Shown here: piece by piece, positions 1-8,757 of the stretch
Layout of the letters: every line of letters begins with the position of its first letter
Numbering within the stretch: position 1 is the first letter of the stretch
NCBI GenBank assembly: GCA_018333525.1
Contig: JAGXTF010000012.1
Coordinates: forward strand, 1 to 64,000
Direction of reading: 5' to 3'
Length of the DNA: 64,000 nucleotides
Source of the DNA: Bacteroidota bacterium
Lineage (GTDB): Bacteria > Bacteroidota > Bacteroidia > NS11-12g > UBA955
Position numbers and translations under genes: made by a program
Notes under the pieces: model-generated
What the model saw: the letters and a program-made list of their open reading frames with translations, nothing else
The model's database searches: none
Told to the model about the DNA's origin: nothing

Positions 1-398
1 AACTCCTCCAGTTTTTTACCGGCCCAGGATTTCATATCCAGCCGTGTAAGCCATTTAACCGCCTCTTCCTTGGCGAGGCTTCGCTTCATGCCTTTGATTT
101 CAGCAAAGAACAGCAATTGGTCTATCACCGACATTTTTTTGTACAAACCGCGTTCTTCAGGCATGTATCCCATGTGTAGGGCATGTTCTTCGTGTAAACG
201 TTGCCCTTTAAATTTAATGATACCGGAATCCGGTTGGGTAATGGTGGTTGCCATTCGAATAAACGTTGTTTTACCCGCGCCATTCGGGCCAAGTAAACCG
301 TATATACTCTGTTCGGGAATTTGCAGCGAAATGTGGTCTGCAGCCTTGGTTGTACCAAAGGTCTTCACCAGATTTTCAGCTTCCAGGATGTATGCCAC
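1..398 (-). CDS. ABC transporter ATP-binding protein, partial
   Basis: This is the N-terminal part (about 132 codons) of an ABC ATPase whose C-terminus lies beyond the window start. Translation of the minus strand from a GTG at 398 begins VAYILEAENLVKTFG and shows the Walker A motif GPNGAGKTT near residue 36. A following segment, YMPEERGLYKKMSV, sits in the Q-loop region and is typical of the NatA/EcsA-type exporter ATPases. The signature and Walker B motifs are off the edge. It would couple ATP hydrolysis to a membrane permease at the inner membrane; no permease is visible here. No ATG exists near the start, so GTG is inferred from the start of homology. Confidence 0.85.
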   Translation of the reverse strand, partial: MAYILEAENLVKTFGTTKAADHISLQIPEQSIYGLLGPNGAGKTTFIRMATTITQPDSGIIKFKGQRLHEEHALHMGYMPEERGLYKKMSVIDQLLFFAEIKGMKRSLAKEEAVKWLTRLDMKSWAGKKLEE

Positions 399-435
399 AA
401 GGCGAAAATAGGGAAAAGTTGGCACTGGTAAGTGC

Positions 436-514
436 AGTAACCGAGTTACCGAGTAACCAAGTAACCGAGTAAAAGAGTAACCGAGCGACCGAGTGGCCGA
501 GTAACCGAGAATAC
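436..514. repeat. Degenerate tandem 8-mer repeat (gtaaccga)
   Basis: About nine imperfect copies of an 8-base unit resembling gtaaccga run head to tail, with single-base variants such as gttaccga, gcgaccga and gtggccga. A shorter relative occurs at 4782-4805 on the other side of the following gene. No coding role is apparent. Confidence 0.75.
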
Positions 515-530
515 GATTGTTAGTGATAAT

Positions 531-640
531 TTGCATGTAGCGACAAGTCTTGACTTGTCGAATTGTAAGTAAAAATGTTTTAAGAATCGTCGTAAGTTGT
601 TAGTAGGCAGTTGCATGCAGCGACAAGTCATGACTTGTCG
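531..640. repeat. Pair of REP-like palindromes
   Basis: Two copies of a 30-base unit start at 531 and 611. Each is ttgcatg(t/c)ag followed by a 20-base inverted repeat, cgacaagtc-tt-gacttgtcg at 541-560 and the fully self-complementary cgacaagtcatgacttgtcg at 621-640. Spacing is exactly 80 bases. This is the form expected of REP-type elements mobilised by RAYT transposases of the IS200/IS605 group; no such transposase gene is in the window. Confidence 0.7.
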
Positions 641-983
641 TTTTCCAAATGATGACCGAAAAGTGGATTGTATTTTAATTCGTGTTCATTCGTGGCGATG
701 GAATTTTGGGAAGAAAGAATCTTTCAGCCGAATAACAAATTCGCAGATAACCAGAAGTGCTGAAAGCGCAAACCGAAAACGAAACCGAAGAGAAAGTGTC
801 AAAGTGATAAATGAAGAAGTGAAATACAGTCTTTCAAATTACGTAGAACAAAGCTCGCAGCTCGCCCGCCCGAGCCGGTGGCTGGTGGCCGGCAGCTGGT
901 GGCCGGCAGCTGGTAGCGGTTTTCCCCTCCACGGGCAACTATTAACCCCCTCATCTTGTCTTTGTGAAATATTATTGCAGCTT
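641..983. other. Gene-free repeat-rich leader region
   Basis: This stretch has no supported gene, although it can be read in frame with the following CDS. It contains a phrase attcgtgttcattcgtgg near 678, shared with 4959, and two direct copies of a 14-base unit gctggtggccggca around 887-915. Translated, it is low in hydrophobic content and does not resemble a secreted protein N-terminus. I see no clear promoter. Confidence 0.5.
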
Positions 984-3900
984 ATGTTAAAAAAATACTT
1001 CTTATGCATGTTGTTGTTTTCCCTGATCAGGGTTGCAGATGCTTCCCATTTGTTGGGCGGTTCTATAGAATACAAACACCTGGGAGGAACGAAGTATCTA
1101 TTAACGGCAAAATTATATCGCGATTGCAGGGGTATATCTCTGGCTGCACCAACCTTTGGTGTATATGCCGGAAATAGTGGCGGAAACGGATGCGGTACTT
1201 ATTCACTAACTGGATTCAAAAGGGTTTCCATCACAGATATTACCAATCGCTGCGATTCCGCGGTAAAGGGGCCATGTGATCCACTTGATAGCAATGGTAC
1301 AGGTCAGGGAATGGAATTGCATGTTTATCAGATGACGGTGGATCTCACCCAATCTCCCATCAGTAATTTTTATGGAAAAACCAGTTGTTGTGAAATTACT
1401 TTTTATTCCAGTTTTTCATACCGTGCAGCACCAGACTATAGTTCCTGTAAGAGCCTGGGCAGTCCTTGTGATTTCAATGTTAAAGCCATGTTGCAGCAAT
1501 GCAATTTGAAAAAATGTGCAGATACTGCGAACAATAGCCCGGTATATAAAAATGACCCGATACAATTCCCGGGGTGTAACGTGATGCTGGTGCACAGCAA
1601 TGGGGTAGTAGATTCGGATCCAGCGGATTTGTTGAAATTTTCATTGCAACCTGCAATTAATAGTTTGCCGAATAATGCAATTTCATATAGCTCTCCGTTT
1701 TCATACCGGTATTTTGTAACCCCCTATTGTGTGCCTTCCGGTTCTGTTTCCTGTACTCCGAATATTAGCACCTTACCAGCAAAGGGAATTTATTTTGATA
1801 CAGCAACCGGGGATGTCATTTTTACCCCAACCAAATGCGATGAACTTGCAGTATATGTGGTGAAAGCAGATGAATTCAGAAAAGATACCTCAGGAAATTG
1901 GATACCGATTGGTTACATGATGCGCGATATCAGTTTCTATATTTGGGATGGCGGCGACCATAATAATGCCCCCACATTGAGCGGTCCATTGCAAAATAAA
2001 GTTTGTGCCGGAGATAAAATCTGTTTCGATATCGAGGGAAAAGATGCAACTTTTACTCCATATCAAACGATTCCCGATACAGTTCAAATGTACTGGGATA
2101 CTGCAATTCCTGCAGCTACATTTAAAATTAAAAATCCGACAGACAGAGAAAAAACTGCAGAGTTTTGCTGGCAAACCCACGATAGTGACGCACGAATTCC
2201 GGCGCATCGGTTTTCAGTAACAGTAACAGACAACCATTGCACCAATAATTTAAAAACTTCCCGCACCTTTTTAATTCATGTGTATAATAAAGCAAAAGCG
2301 GAATTGAAAATCAAAGAATTAAATTGCAATGTACTGGCATTGGAAGCCGCTCCGGACAAGCTTTTTATGGGGATACCATTTCCGGATTGGAAAATATCGG
2401 ATGCGAAGGGGAAGGTATATTTTACGAGCAAAAAATTAAAAGACACTACGCGATATCTCACTGGAAATAAATATTATATTTCATTAAGAATAAACAATCC
2501 TGGTGGTTGTTATACGGATTATCTGGATTCCATTACGCTAAAACCACAAACCGGATTCACTCTGGGTCCGGATACCTTCGGTTGTTACGATCAGACTTTT
2601 ACAGTACTTCCCAAAACTTCCAAATTTTCCCATTCCCCTTTTGTGATTTCCTGGACGGTAAAAAATTCTACCATTCAAAATGATACTTTGCCTTTTTTGA
2701 CATTTAAAAATTTTAGAAATGATACCCTGGTTTATGCAAAACTCACCGATTCTCTGGGATGCGTTTTCAGAGATACAGTGCGGGTTTTGGTGAAACCCAC
2801 ACCAAAAGTTTATTTGGGTGCAGACAAGAGAATTTGTGCAGATCAGTTTGCAGTTTTGGATGCAAAAAATGCAGATACTTTGTGGTATTTGTGGAACACC
2901 GGCGAAACTACCAGAACCATAATAGCCAATAAAGCACAAAATTATTGGGTAAAAATAACCGATACAGTATGGCATTGCAGCACATACGATACCGTAAAAA
3001 TCATGGCAAATCATGCCGTAATTGCAAATGCGGGAAGGGATACTGCAATCTGTACCAACAGCCAAATGCAGTTAAATGGCAGTTATGAAAACGATTCTTT
3101 TGGCGCTTTAACCTATTGGTACGATGCCAGTACAGGAGCTTTTATTAATAGTGGGAATTCCATTCCCATTTCACCAAAAAATTATAATGGAAATGGTGCT
3201 GCAGCAAAAATATTTCCATATGAATTTCGGGTGAGTATTACAGAAAATGGTTTAACCTGCACCAACAGCGATACCATAAATATCCTGGTAAACACCCTTC
3301 CCAAAGTCGCATGGTTCAGAAATCCCCTGGATTCACGATGTCATGATTATGGCGATATTTATCTGGATACTTTTATTGTATTGCCTGATTATTCTTTGCG
3401 CAAAAAAGGGAATATCATGGTATGGGGAACCAAAACGGGACATGGATTTAAATCCGGAATGAATACCAATGGTTTGGTAGACAGTTTGGGTTATCGAAAA
3501 CATATTTTTCGGGCCAGTAAAATCAATAATGCAACAGAATTAAGTGGCGGAAAATATCTGGAAGATATCCTCTATGTTTGGTTTAAAGATACCAATGGCT
3601 GCATCAATACCGCCAATACCAAACAGCGAATTAATGGTGTTCCGGTTATTGTTCTGGACACCAGTTTTTACTGTCAGGATAAAGGTTATGCCAAGCTGGA
3701 TTCCTCTGTTCTACGTCCAAAAACCAAGTTCGGAACACGTCAAATCTGGCGCACATTAAAAGTGCCTGCGGGTGTGGATTCTTCCTATGTGGTGGTGGAT
3801 AATAGCGGCGGTTCGGGTACTGATTGGGAATTGAGATTTGGTGCCACTTCTCAAAATTATTTTGCAGGAAATTACCAATTGGAATTTACGGTAAAGGACC

Positions 3901-4751
3901 AGGTAACCGGATGTTTCGCGCAGGACACTACTTTGGTAATTGTGGTTGCAGAACCTGTGTTGACATCGGCGAATCCGGCTGCATTTTGTTCTGCCGATGG
4001 TCCGCATGAATTGGGAAAATTGTATCTCTCGGATTCTAATAAACCAGACGCTGCGGCGAGCAAATTCCAAATATATGCTTACAACGGAAATACAAATCCC
4101 ACCAGTTTTGGAAATACCAAAATTGTAAACGGACATTATTTATCTGCAAATGCTGCAACAGGAACCTGGAGTATTTTCTGCACCGATGGAACCAATGGCT
4201 GCCCTTCGGAAGGGTATTTTAATATGCAAATTATTGAATCGCCGGTAGCTGCTTTTACCACTTCCCCTGTGGATTCTGCGCCGTTGAACAATCCTGTTTT
4301 TACTATTAATAATACCAGTAATATTGGCAGCGGAAACATTCAATATTTCTGGAATTTCGGAACCGGAAAAACTGCAGATACTTCCAACCAAAAAAATCCA
4401 ACCATTACTTATCCGGCTATTTCAGCCAATTACAAAATCATGCTCATTGTAACTTCCGACAGCGGATGCAGAGATACTGCTTTTCAAAATGTGCAGGTGG
4501 GCAGCGGCAATTTGGGTAGCCATATTTTTAACAAAAAACAAGTTTGGCTCGACGATCAAATGCGCATAAACAACGCAATTGGCCAGGTGATGGAAACCAG
4601 AATTTACGACATGTCCGGCCGCATTGTATCCGTATTTGCGCGGAACGTAGGAGCAGAATTGTCGAATGGAATTTATTTGTATGAAATTTTAGTTCAAATG
4701 GATTCTCACGAAACCGCAAAAATTTCCGGGTTGAAACAAATCGCGAAATAA
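984..4751 (+). CDS. Large secreted PKD-type surface protein with T9SS-like C-terminal domain
   Basis: The start is set at the ATG at 984 because it begins a clear signal peptide (MLKKYFLCMLLFSLIRVADA) that leads directly into SHLLGGSIEYKHLGG. That opening is typical of large PKD-containing proteins of Bacteroidota. The open frame reaches back to 597, but the extra 129 residues are repeat-derived. The mature protein (about 1235 residues) has many Cys residues and repeated Ig/PKD-like beta segments, with a PKD domain near residues 1080-1165 (YFWNFGTG). The last 80 residues (RIYDMSGRIVSVF, NGIYLYEI, then a Lys-rich end) resemble a type A sorting domain for the type IX secretion system. It is probably exported and attached to the cell surface; its ligand is unknown. 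Confidence 0.85.
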   Translation: MLKKYFLCMLLFSLIRVADASHLLGGSIEYKHLGGTKYLLTAKLYRDCRGISLAAPTFGVYAGNSGGNGCGTYSLTGFKRVSITDITNRCDSAVKGPCDPLDSNGTGQGMELHVYQMTVDLTQSPISNFYGKTSCCEITFYSSFSYRAAPDYSSCKSLGSPCDFNVKAMLQQCNLKKCADTANNSPVYKNDPIQFPGCNVMLVHSNGVVDSDPADLLKFSLQPAINSLPNNAISYSSPFSYRYFVTPYCVPSGSVSCTPNISTLPAKGIYFDTATGDVIFTPTKCDELAVYVVKADEFRKDTSGNWIPIGYMMRDISFYIWDGGDHNNAPTLSGPLQNKVCAGDKICFDIEGKDATFTPYQTIPDTVQMYWDTAIPAATFKIKNPTDREKTAEFCWQTHDSDARIPAHRFSVTVTDNHCTNNLKTSRTFLIHVYNKAKAELKIKELNCNVLALEAAPDKLFMGIPFPDWKISDAKGKVYFTSKKLKDTTRYLTGNKYYISLRINNPGGCYTDYLDSITLKPQTGFTLGPDTFGCYDQTFTVLPKTSKFSHSPFVISWTVKNSTIQNDTLPFLTFKNFRNDTLVYAKLTDSLGCVFRDTVRVLVKPTPKVYLGADKRICADQFAVLDAKNADTLWYLWNTGETTRTIIANKAQNYWVKITDTVWHCSTYDTVKIMANHAVIANAGRDTAICTNSQMQLNGSYENDSFGALTYWYDASTGAFINSGNSIPISPKNYNGNGAAAKIFPYEFRVSITENGLTCTNSDTINILVNTLPKVAWFRNPLDSRCHDYGDIYLDTFIVLPDYSLRKKGNIMVWGTKTGHGFKSGMNTNGLVDSLGYRKHIFRASKINNATELSGGKYLEDILYVWFKDTNGCINTANTKQRINGVPVIVLDTSFYCQDKGYAKLDSSVLRPKTKFGTRQIWRTLKVPAGVDSSYVVVDNSGGSGTDWELRFGATSQNYFAGNYQLEFTVKDQVTGCFAQDTTLVIVVAEPVLTSANPAAFCSADGPHELGKLYLSDSNKPDAAASKFQIYAYNGNTNPTSFGNTKIVNGHYLSANAATGTWSIFCTDGTNGCPSEGYFNMQIIESPVAAFTTSPVDSAPLNNPVFTINNTSNIGSGNIQYFWNFGTGKTADTSNQKNPTITYPAISANYKIMLIVTSDSGCRDTAFQNVQVGSGNLGSHIFNKKQVWLDDQMRINNAIGQVMETRIYDMSGRIVSVFARNVGAELSNGIYLYEILVQMDSHETAKISGLKQIAK

Positions 4752-5322
4752 AATTTCTGCATCATTTTCTGTTATTAGGACAGTGACCGAGTAACCGAGA
4801 ATACAAGAGTTAGTAGTCAGTTGTTAGTCGTTATTGAAAAAGTGATAAGTGTTGAAGTGCAAAAGTGAAAAACAATCCTGCAAATTTAAAATAACTGAGC
4901 CAGCGGCTTGAGGCCTGCCCTCCCGTGCCGGTACGGACGGGTGGCTTGTGGCCAGTAATTCGTGTTCATTCGTGAAATTCGTGGCAAAAGAAATTTGTGA
5001 TCTCAGCGTGAAAAAATGGCAAATTGTTTAGAATAAACGAATAAAATTACCGCAGAATAAATACAATCGCAGAAGACCGCAGAATTAGGCATTGTATTCT
5101 CTGCGCATTCTGCGTGAAATCATAGACTGAGTCTGCGACCTTTGCGTTAAAAGATTTTAGTAGTTAGTGGTCAGTCGTTAGTTTTCAATCATTATTGGGT
5201 AGTAAAAAAGAAAAATGTTTAATTGAAAAACAATCTTTCAAATGAATGAGAACATAGCTCGTGGCTCGAGGCCAATCACCCCAACCAGTCAGAAAATAGT
5301 AGCCGTTTTATATGAACTGCAA
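4752..5322. repeat. Repeat-mosaic intergenic region
   Basis: There is no supported gene here. The DNA is a patchwork of short degenerate repeats. These are accgagtaaccgagaatac (shared with 494-514), gttagtagtcagttgttagtcg and its variants (4809 and 5158), and attcgtgttcattcgtg followed by aaattcgtggc (4959, shared with 678). There is also an inverted repeat cccgtgccg-gta-cggacggg at 4922-4941, a relative of the GC-rich hairpin at 20415-20457. The left flank of the surface protein gene holds the same kinds of units. Confidence 0.6.
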
Positions 5323-5943
5323 TCACTCCAAATCACGCTTCACAAACCCACAAAAAACAAAATTCTGTGTGCTGCCAAATGGGGTAGTGTGCACTACTCT
5401 TTTGCATTCGGTATTTTGAAAACCTGCAGTTTGGAATAAGTCTTTCATTTTGTTTTCATCATACTGGGTAATTTCCAGTCCGCTGCACTTGAAAGGGCCG
5501 TCTACCGAGAACGTACCTATTACCAGATTTTTGGCGAATTTCGATGCCAGTTGCACATAAGCATCAATTTCCTTTTTTTCTGTGAGGAAATGAAATGCCG
5601 CGCGGTCATGCCAAAGATCATATTTTATGCTTGGTTGAAAATCCAGAATATTGCTGTTGATCCAGTGAATTTTATTTGCCTCATTTCCGAGTCTGTTTTT
5701 GGCGCGTTCAATAGATTTTTCTGAAATGTCCAATACCGAAATATTCGTAAAACCTTTTTTCAACAAATAATCTGCGAACTTGCTGTCGCCGCCACCAACA
5801 TCCAAAATGGAAGCATCCTTGGGCAACTGCAAAGCCTCCAGAAACGCAATAGAAGTCTCAGGCATCTCCTGTGTCCAGGAAACCTGTTCTGGTGTCTTAG
5901 TAGTATAAATATTCTCCCAATGCTGCTTAAAAGCGTTTTGCAT
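5323..5943 (-). CDS. Class I SAM-dependent methyltransferase
   Basis: This 206-residue protein has the Rossmann-type SAM-binding loop ILDVGGGDS at residues 46-54. The acidic residue closing strand 2 is in VLDIS near 72, and a motif IV-like segment YDLWHDRAAFHFLT lies near residue 110. Length and motif order match small cytosolic class I methyltransferases of the methyltransferase-11/25 type. The substrate cannot be read from the sequence. The N-terminus, with HWENIYTTK and VSWTQ, is characteristic of a widespread subgroup sometimes annotated as thiopurine or tellurite methyltransferase-like, but I would not assign that. It stands alone on the minus strand next to the repeat region. Confidence 0.85.
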   Translation of the reverse strand: MQNAFKQHWENIYTTKTPEQVSWTQEMPETSIAFLEALQLPKDASILDVGGGDSKFADYLLKKGFTNISVLDISEKSIERAKNRLGNEANKIHWINSNILDFQPSIKYDLWHDRAAFHFLTEKKEIDAYVQLASKFAKNLVIGTFSVDGPFKCSGLEITQYDENKMKDLFQTAGFQNTECKRVVHTTPFGSTQNFVFCGFVKRDLE

Positions 5944-6140
5944 GTTGCAAAGTTCGGGGAGAGGAGCGAGGTTGTTTGGTACTTGGGTTACATAAAATGC
6001 GACCTTTCTACTGTTGTCAATAAATTGTTGTGACTTTTAAAGTATTTTCTAAATCTATGCAATGACTCTTAATTGTAATCATTGGTTGGATTGTAGAATT
6101 GTGAACTTTGTAAAATAGGGTGGTTTCTTGTGCATGGGCA

Positions 6141-8735
6141 CTAGAAAAGGGTAGTTTTTAACTTCAAACAATGGACGTGATTTGGATCTATTTCCAAGCC
6201 TTTGATAACAACCTTCTTGGCATTTTTTCTATCACCTGCATTTAAATATAACCAAGCTAACTGTGAACAATCATCACTTTCGTAAGAGTTTTTATCCAAG
6301 ATATTTTTATAAGCAGTGATTAGTCTATGAGACAATATTTGCTTCTCAGAGTTATCAGTTTGAAATTTGTTATTTCTAAAAAGTGAATTTATCTTGAATA
6401 CAATTACTCTAATTTTGTCAATAGAGGTGATTGATAATTCACTCATTTCAATCAATGCATGCATTTCACCATCTGCGTCATGTGTTTTATAAAATAATTC
6501 AGCTAATTTTTCCCAACTACTATAAGTTTCATTTTCATTTGAAGTAGTTTCTAAATGGCGCTGTAATGACTGAATTGCCTTGTCAATCTTGCCTTCTTCC
6601 TCGTATAGCGATGAGAGGGTTAACCATGCGTAAGGATATTTCCTACAAATAAATTCCAATACCGGAATGTAATTTTCAAGCTTATCTAATTTTAAACTTA
6701 CCCTTTTAGCAATATCCCTGAAGAATTTGATTATTCTAGGTTCAATTCCAAGATGAATTTCTGTGTGAAGCCCAACCCCAAAAGTATGAAGTAATTTGGT
6801 ATCAGCTTGAATTGCGGTTTTCATGGGGCTTACAGATAATTTTTTCTTTCCAAATACTGAGGCGGAATATGGTACAGATAAGAACCTCATTCCATCTTTT
6901 TCGGAAACTTCAATTAGAACTAAGGAAGAACGGTATAATTCTTCAATTCCTTTTCCAACATCCATTAATTCATTGGCTTCACGAATGAGGGTAGCTTCAA
7001 TGGCAATTTCAGGTATGGTTGATCTCCAATTTGATAATGTTAAAAAAATACGTTTTGCAACTGGCGAGAGTCCATTATAAGTGCGTTCGAAAAGTGCTGT
7101 GAGTATTTCATCTTTACTTGCTACTATGCGTTTAACACGACTTAATTTTCCTTCTTTTGCAACATCACCTAATAATACCTTGATTACATACGGATGACCA
7201 TCAGATTCATTATAAAGTTCTTCAAGATAATCCTTATCATTTACCAATTCAGTAATTCCCAAACTTTCAGAGGTAGCTTGAACGAGTTGGTTAAACTCCT
7301 TCTCATTCATTCCATCAACTTCAATTGGGTAATCAGCTTTAAAATCTCGAAAACGTGAAGTGATAAGTATTTTATTGGGATTTCTAATAAAAGTATCCAG
7401 CCAATTAAATAAATCAATTGGCTCTTTCACCGTTTCAAAATTATCGAAAATATAAAGCGCTGGTCCAATTGAATTAATTTCTAGTTCTTTTTCAAAAAAG
7501 GATTTGGGTTTAAATCCTTTTACCTTTGATTCAGTAGGTTCAATAAGTTTGCAATATTCTTTGGCAATATCATCATTTGATAAAATATGCGCTTTCACTG
7601 GCTTTGCACCTTCCATTAAAAGATCGATATCACGAGCGCTAAACCAAATTATTGTCGCGTATCTTTGAGTATCACAAAGTTTCTTTAACACCGAAATAGC
7701 TAATGATGTTTTCCCTATTCCACCGCGGCCTGTTAATGTAATTATAGGGTGTCGTTCATCTAATAGTTTTTTATATAATTCATTTTCTAATTCTTCTCTT
7801 TCAATATATATCTGGTTAATACTTGGTAAGTTAGTAAAAACACTTCCTACCAGATCGAGTTTTCCAATTCCTTCTGTTTCACTTGAAGGGAGCTCTCCCG
7901 GTGGTGTTAAATGTAAGGAAGCATCTTGATATTCTTTGCTTCCTGTGATATAAGAAATCAATTCATATCGTTTATTATTAAACCCACCATTAGGAAAATA
8001 AAAATCAGTTAAATCCGAATTAGAGAGCAATAATTCAACCTTAATTGGTTTATTTAAGAAAATATATACTCCATTTTCGTAGTTCGAACTGTTGTCCTTT
8101 CTGAGATAATGAAATCTTGGTGCATTGTTGGATATATCAGTCACTTTATACTTTCCAGATAGATTTCTATGTAAATAGGCCCATTCAACACTTTTTAAAA
8201 GTGAGTAGTTTTCTTGAATTAGTGCAATAGAATTACATAAGTTATTGCAGATACTGGAATATACATCTGAGCTATAAGCCCCATGACCCCTTGTCTTGTT
8301 GCGTAAATATGCAAATTGTGAAAACCATGTTTTGCCAGAAACCTTAACTGAAATATCCTCAAAAGTTGGATCTATAACCTTTATACATTCCCCAAGTAGT
8401 TTAATACTTCGATGCTGCCAACTAGAATTCCCAAGTCTTTCATTCAATTCCTGCTGAAGTTGATTTGCTATAGGATTAAAATACTGTGAGGACGGACCCG
8501 ATAGAACTTCATCAATTACTGAACTCCATTCGCCAATGCCATCTGCCCTTAATAATTTATGTTCTTGGCTGTATCTGTGACGTTTGCTGTCATCCGTTAT
8601 ACAAGCTAATAAGCCTAAAGTAATTAACTTTGTTAATTGCTCACCGGCTAACATCAAATCCATGAAATAAGCAGTATCTGAATCATTTTTTGATGTTTCC
8701 AGCCTCTCTTTTATTTTATTAATAACTACCAGCAT
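6141..8735 (-). CDS. HEPN-STAND-TPR protein, probable antiphage NTPase
   Basis: This 864-residue protein is the last gene of the restriction-modification operon, 22 bases after hsdS. Residues 1-200 are helical and contain RNKTRGH at 145-151, which fits the R-x(4-6)-H motif of HEPN ribonucleases. Residues 210-290 look like a separate beta-rich module. A STAND/NB-ARC ATPase follows, with Walker A GRGGIGKT at 336-343, Walker B LYIFDNFE at 427-434, an Arg-containing ILITSRFRD at 456-464, and GHPYVIKVL near 513 in the position of the GxP/GLPL motif. The C-terminal 250 residues contain TPR-like helical pairs. This sensor-switch-effector order matches NLR-like bacterial immune proteins (Avs and relatives). 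RNA cleavage on phage sensing is my inference. Confidence 0.75.
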   Translation of the reverse strand: MLVVINKIKERLETSKNDSDTAYFMDLMLAGEQLTKLITLGLLACITDDSKRHRYSQEHKLLRADGIGEWSSVIDEVLSGPSSQYFNPIANQLQQELNERLGNSSWQHRSIKLLGECIKVIDPTFEDISVKVSGKTWFSQFAYLRNKTRGHGAYSSDVYSSICNNLCNSIALIQENYSLLKSVEWAYLHRNLSGKYKVTDISNNAPRFHYLRKDNSSNYENGVYIFLNKPIKVELLLSNSDLTDFYFPNGGFNNKRYELISYITGSKEYQDASLHLTPPGELPSSETEGIGKLDLVGSVFTNLPSINQIYIEREELENELYKKLLDERHPIITLTGRGGIGKTSLAISVLKKLCDTQRYATIIWFSARDIDLLMEGAKPVKAHILSNDDIAKEYCKLIEPTESKVKGFKPKSFFEKELEINSIGPALYIFDNFETVKEPIDLFNWLDTFIRNPNKILITSRFRDFKADYPIEVDGMNEKEFNQLVQATSESLGITELVNDKDYLEELYNESDGHPYVIKVLLGDVAKEGKLSRVKRIVASKDEILTALFERTYNGLSPVAKRIFLTLSNWRSTIPEIAIEATLIREANELMDVGKGIEELYRSSLVLIEVSEKDGMRFLSVPYSASVFGKKKLSVSPMKTAIQADTKLLHTFGVGLHTEIHLGIEPRIIKFFRDIAKRVSLKLDKLENYIPVLEFICRKYPYAWLTLSSLYEEEGKIDKAIQSLQRHLETTSNENETYSSWEKLAELFYKTHDADGEMHALIEMSELSITSIDKIRVIVFKINSLFRNNKFQTDNSEKQILSHRLITAYKNILDKNSYESDDCSQLAWLYLNAGDRKNAKKVVIKGLEIDPNHVHCLKLKTTLF

Positions 8736-8757
8736 TTGTCAAAATCAATACATAAGT

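Noticed and set aside
436-514. CRISPR array
   Set aside because: The 8-base units are contiguous and degenerate, without spacers, and no cas gene is in the window.
597-983. N-terminal extension of the large surface protein
   Set aside because: The frame is open but consists of intergenic repeats, and a clear signal peptide begins at the ATG at 984.
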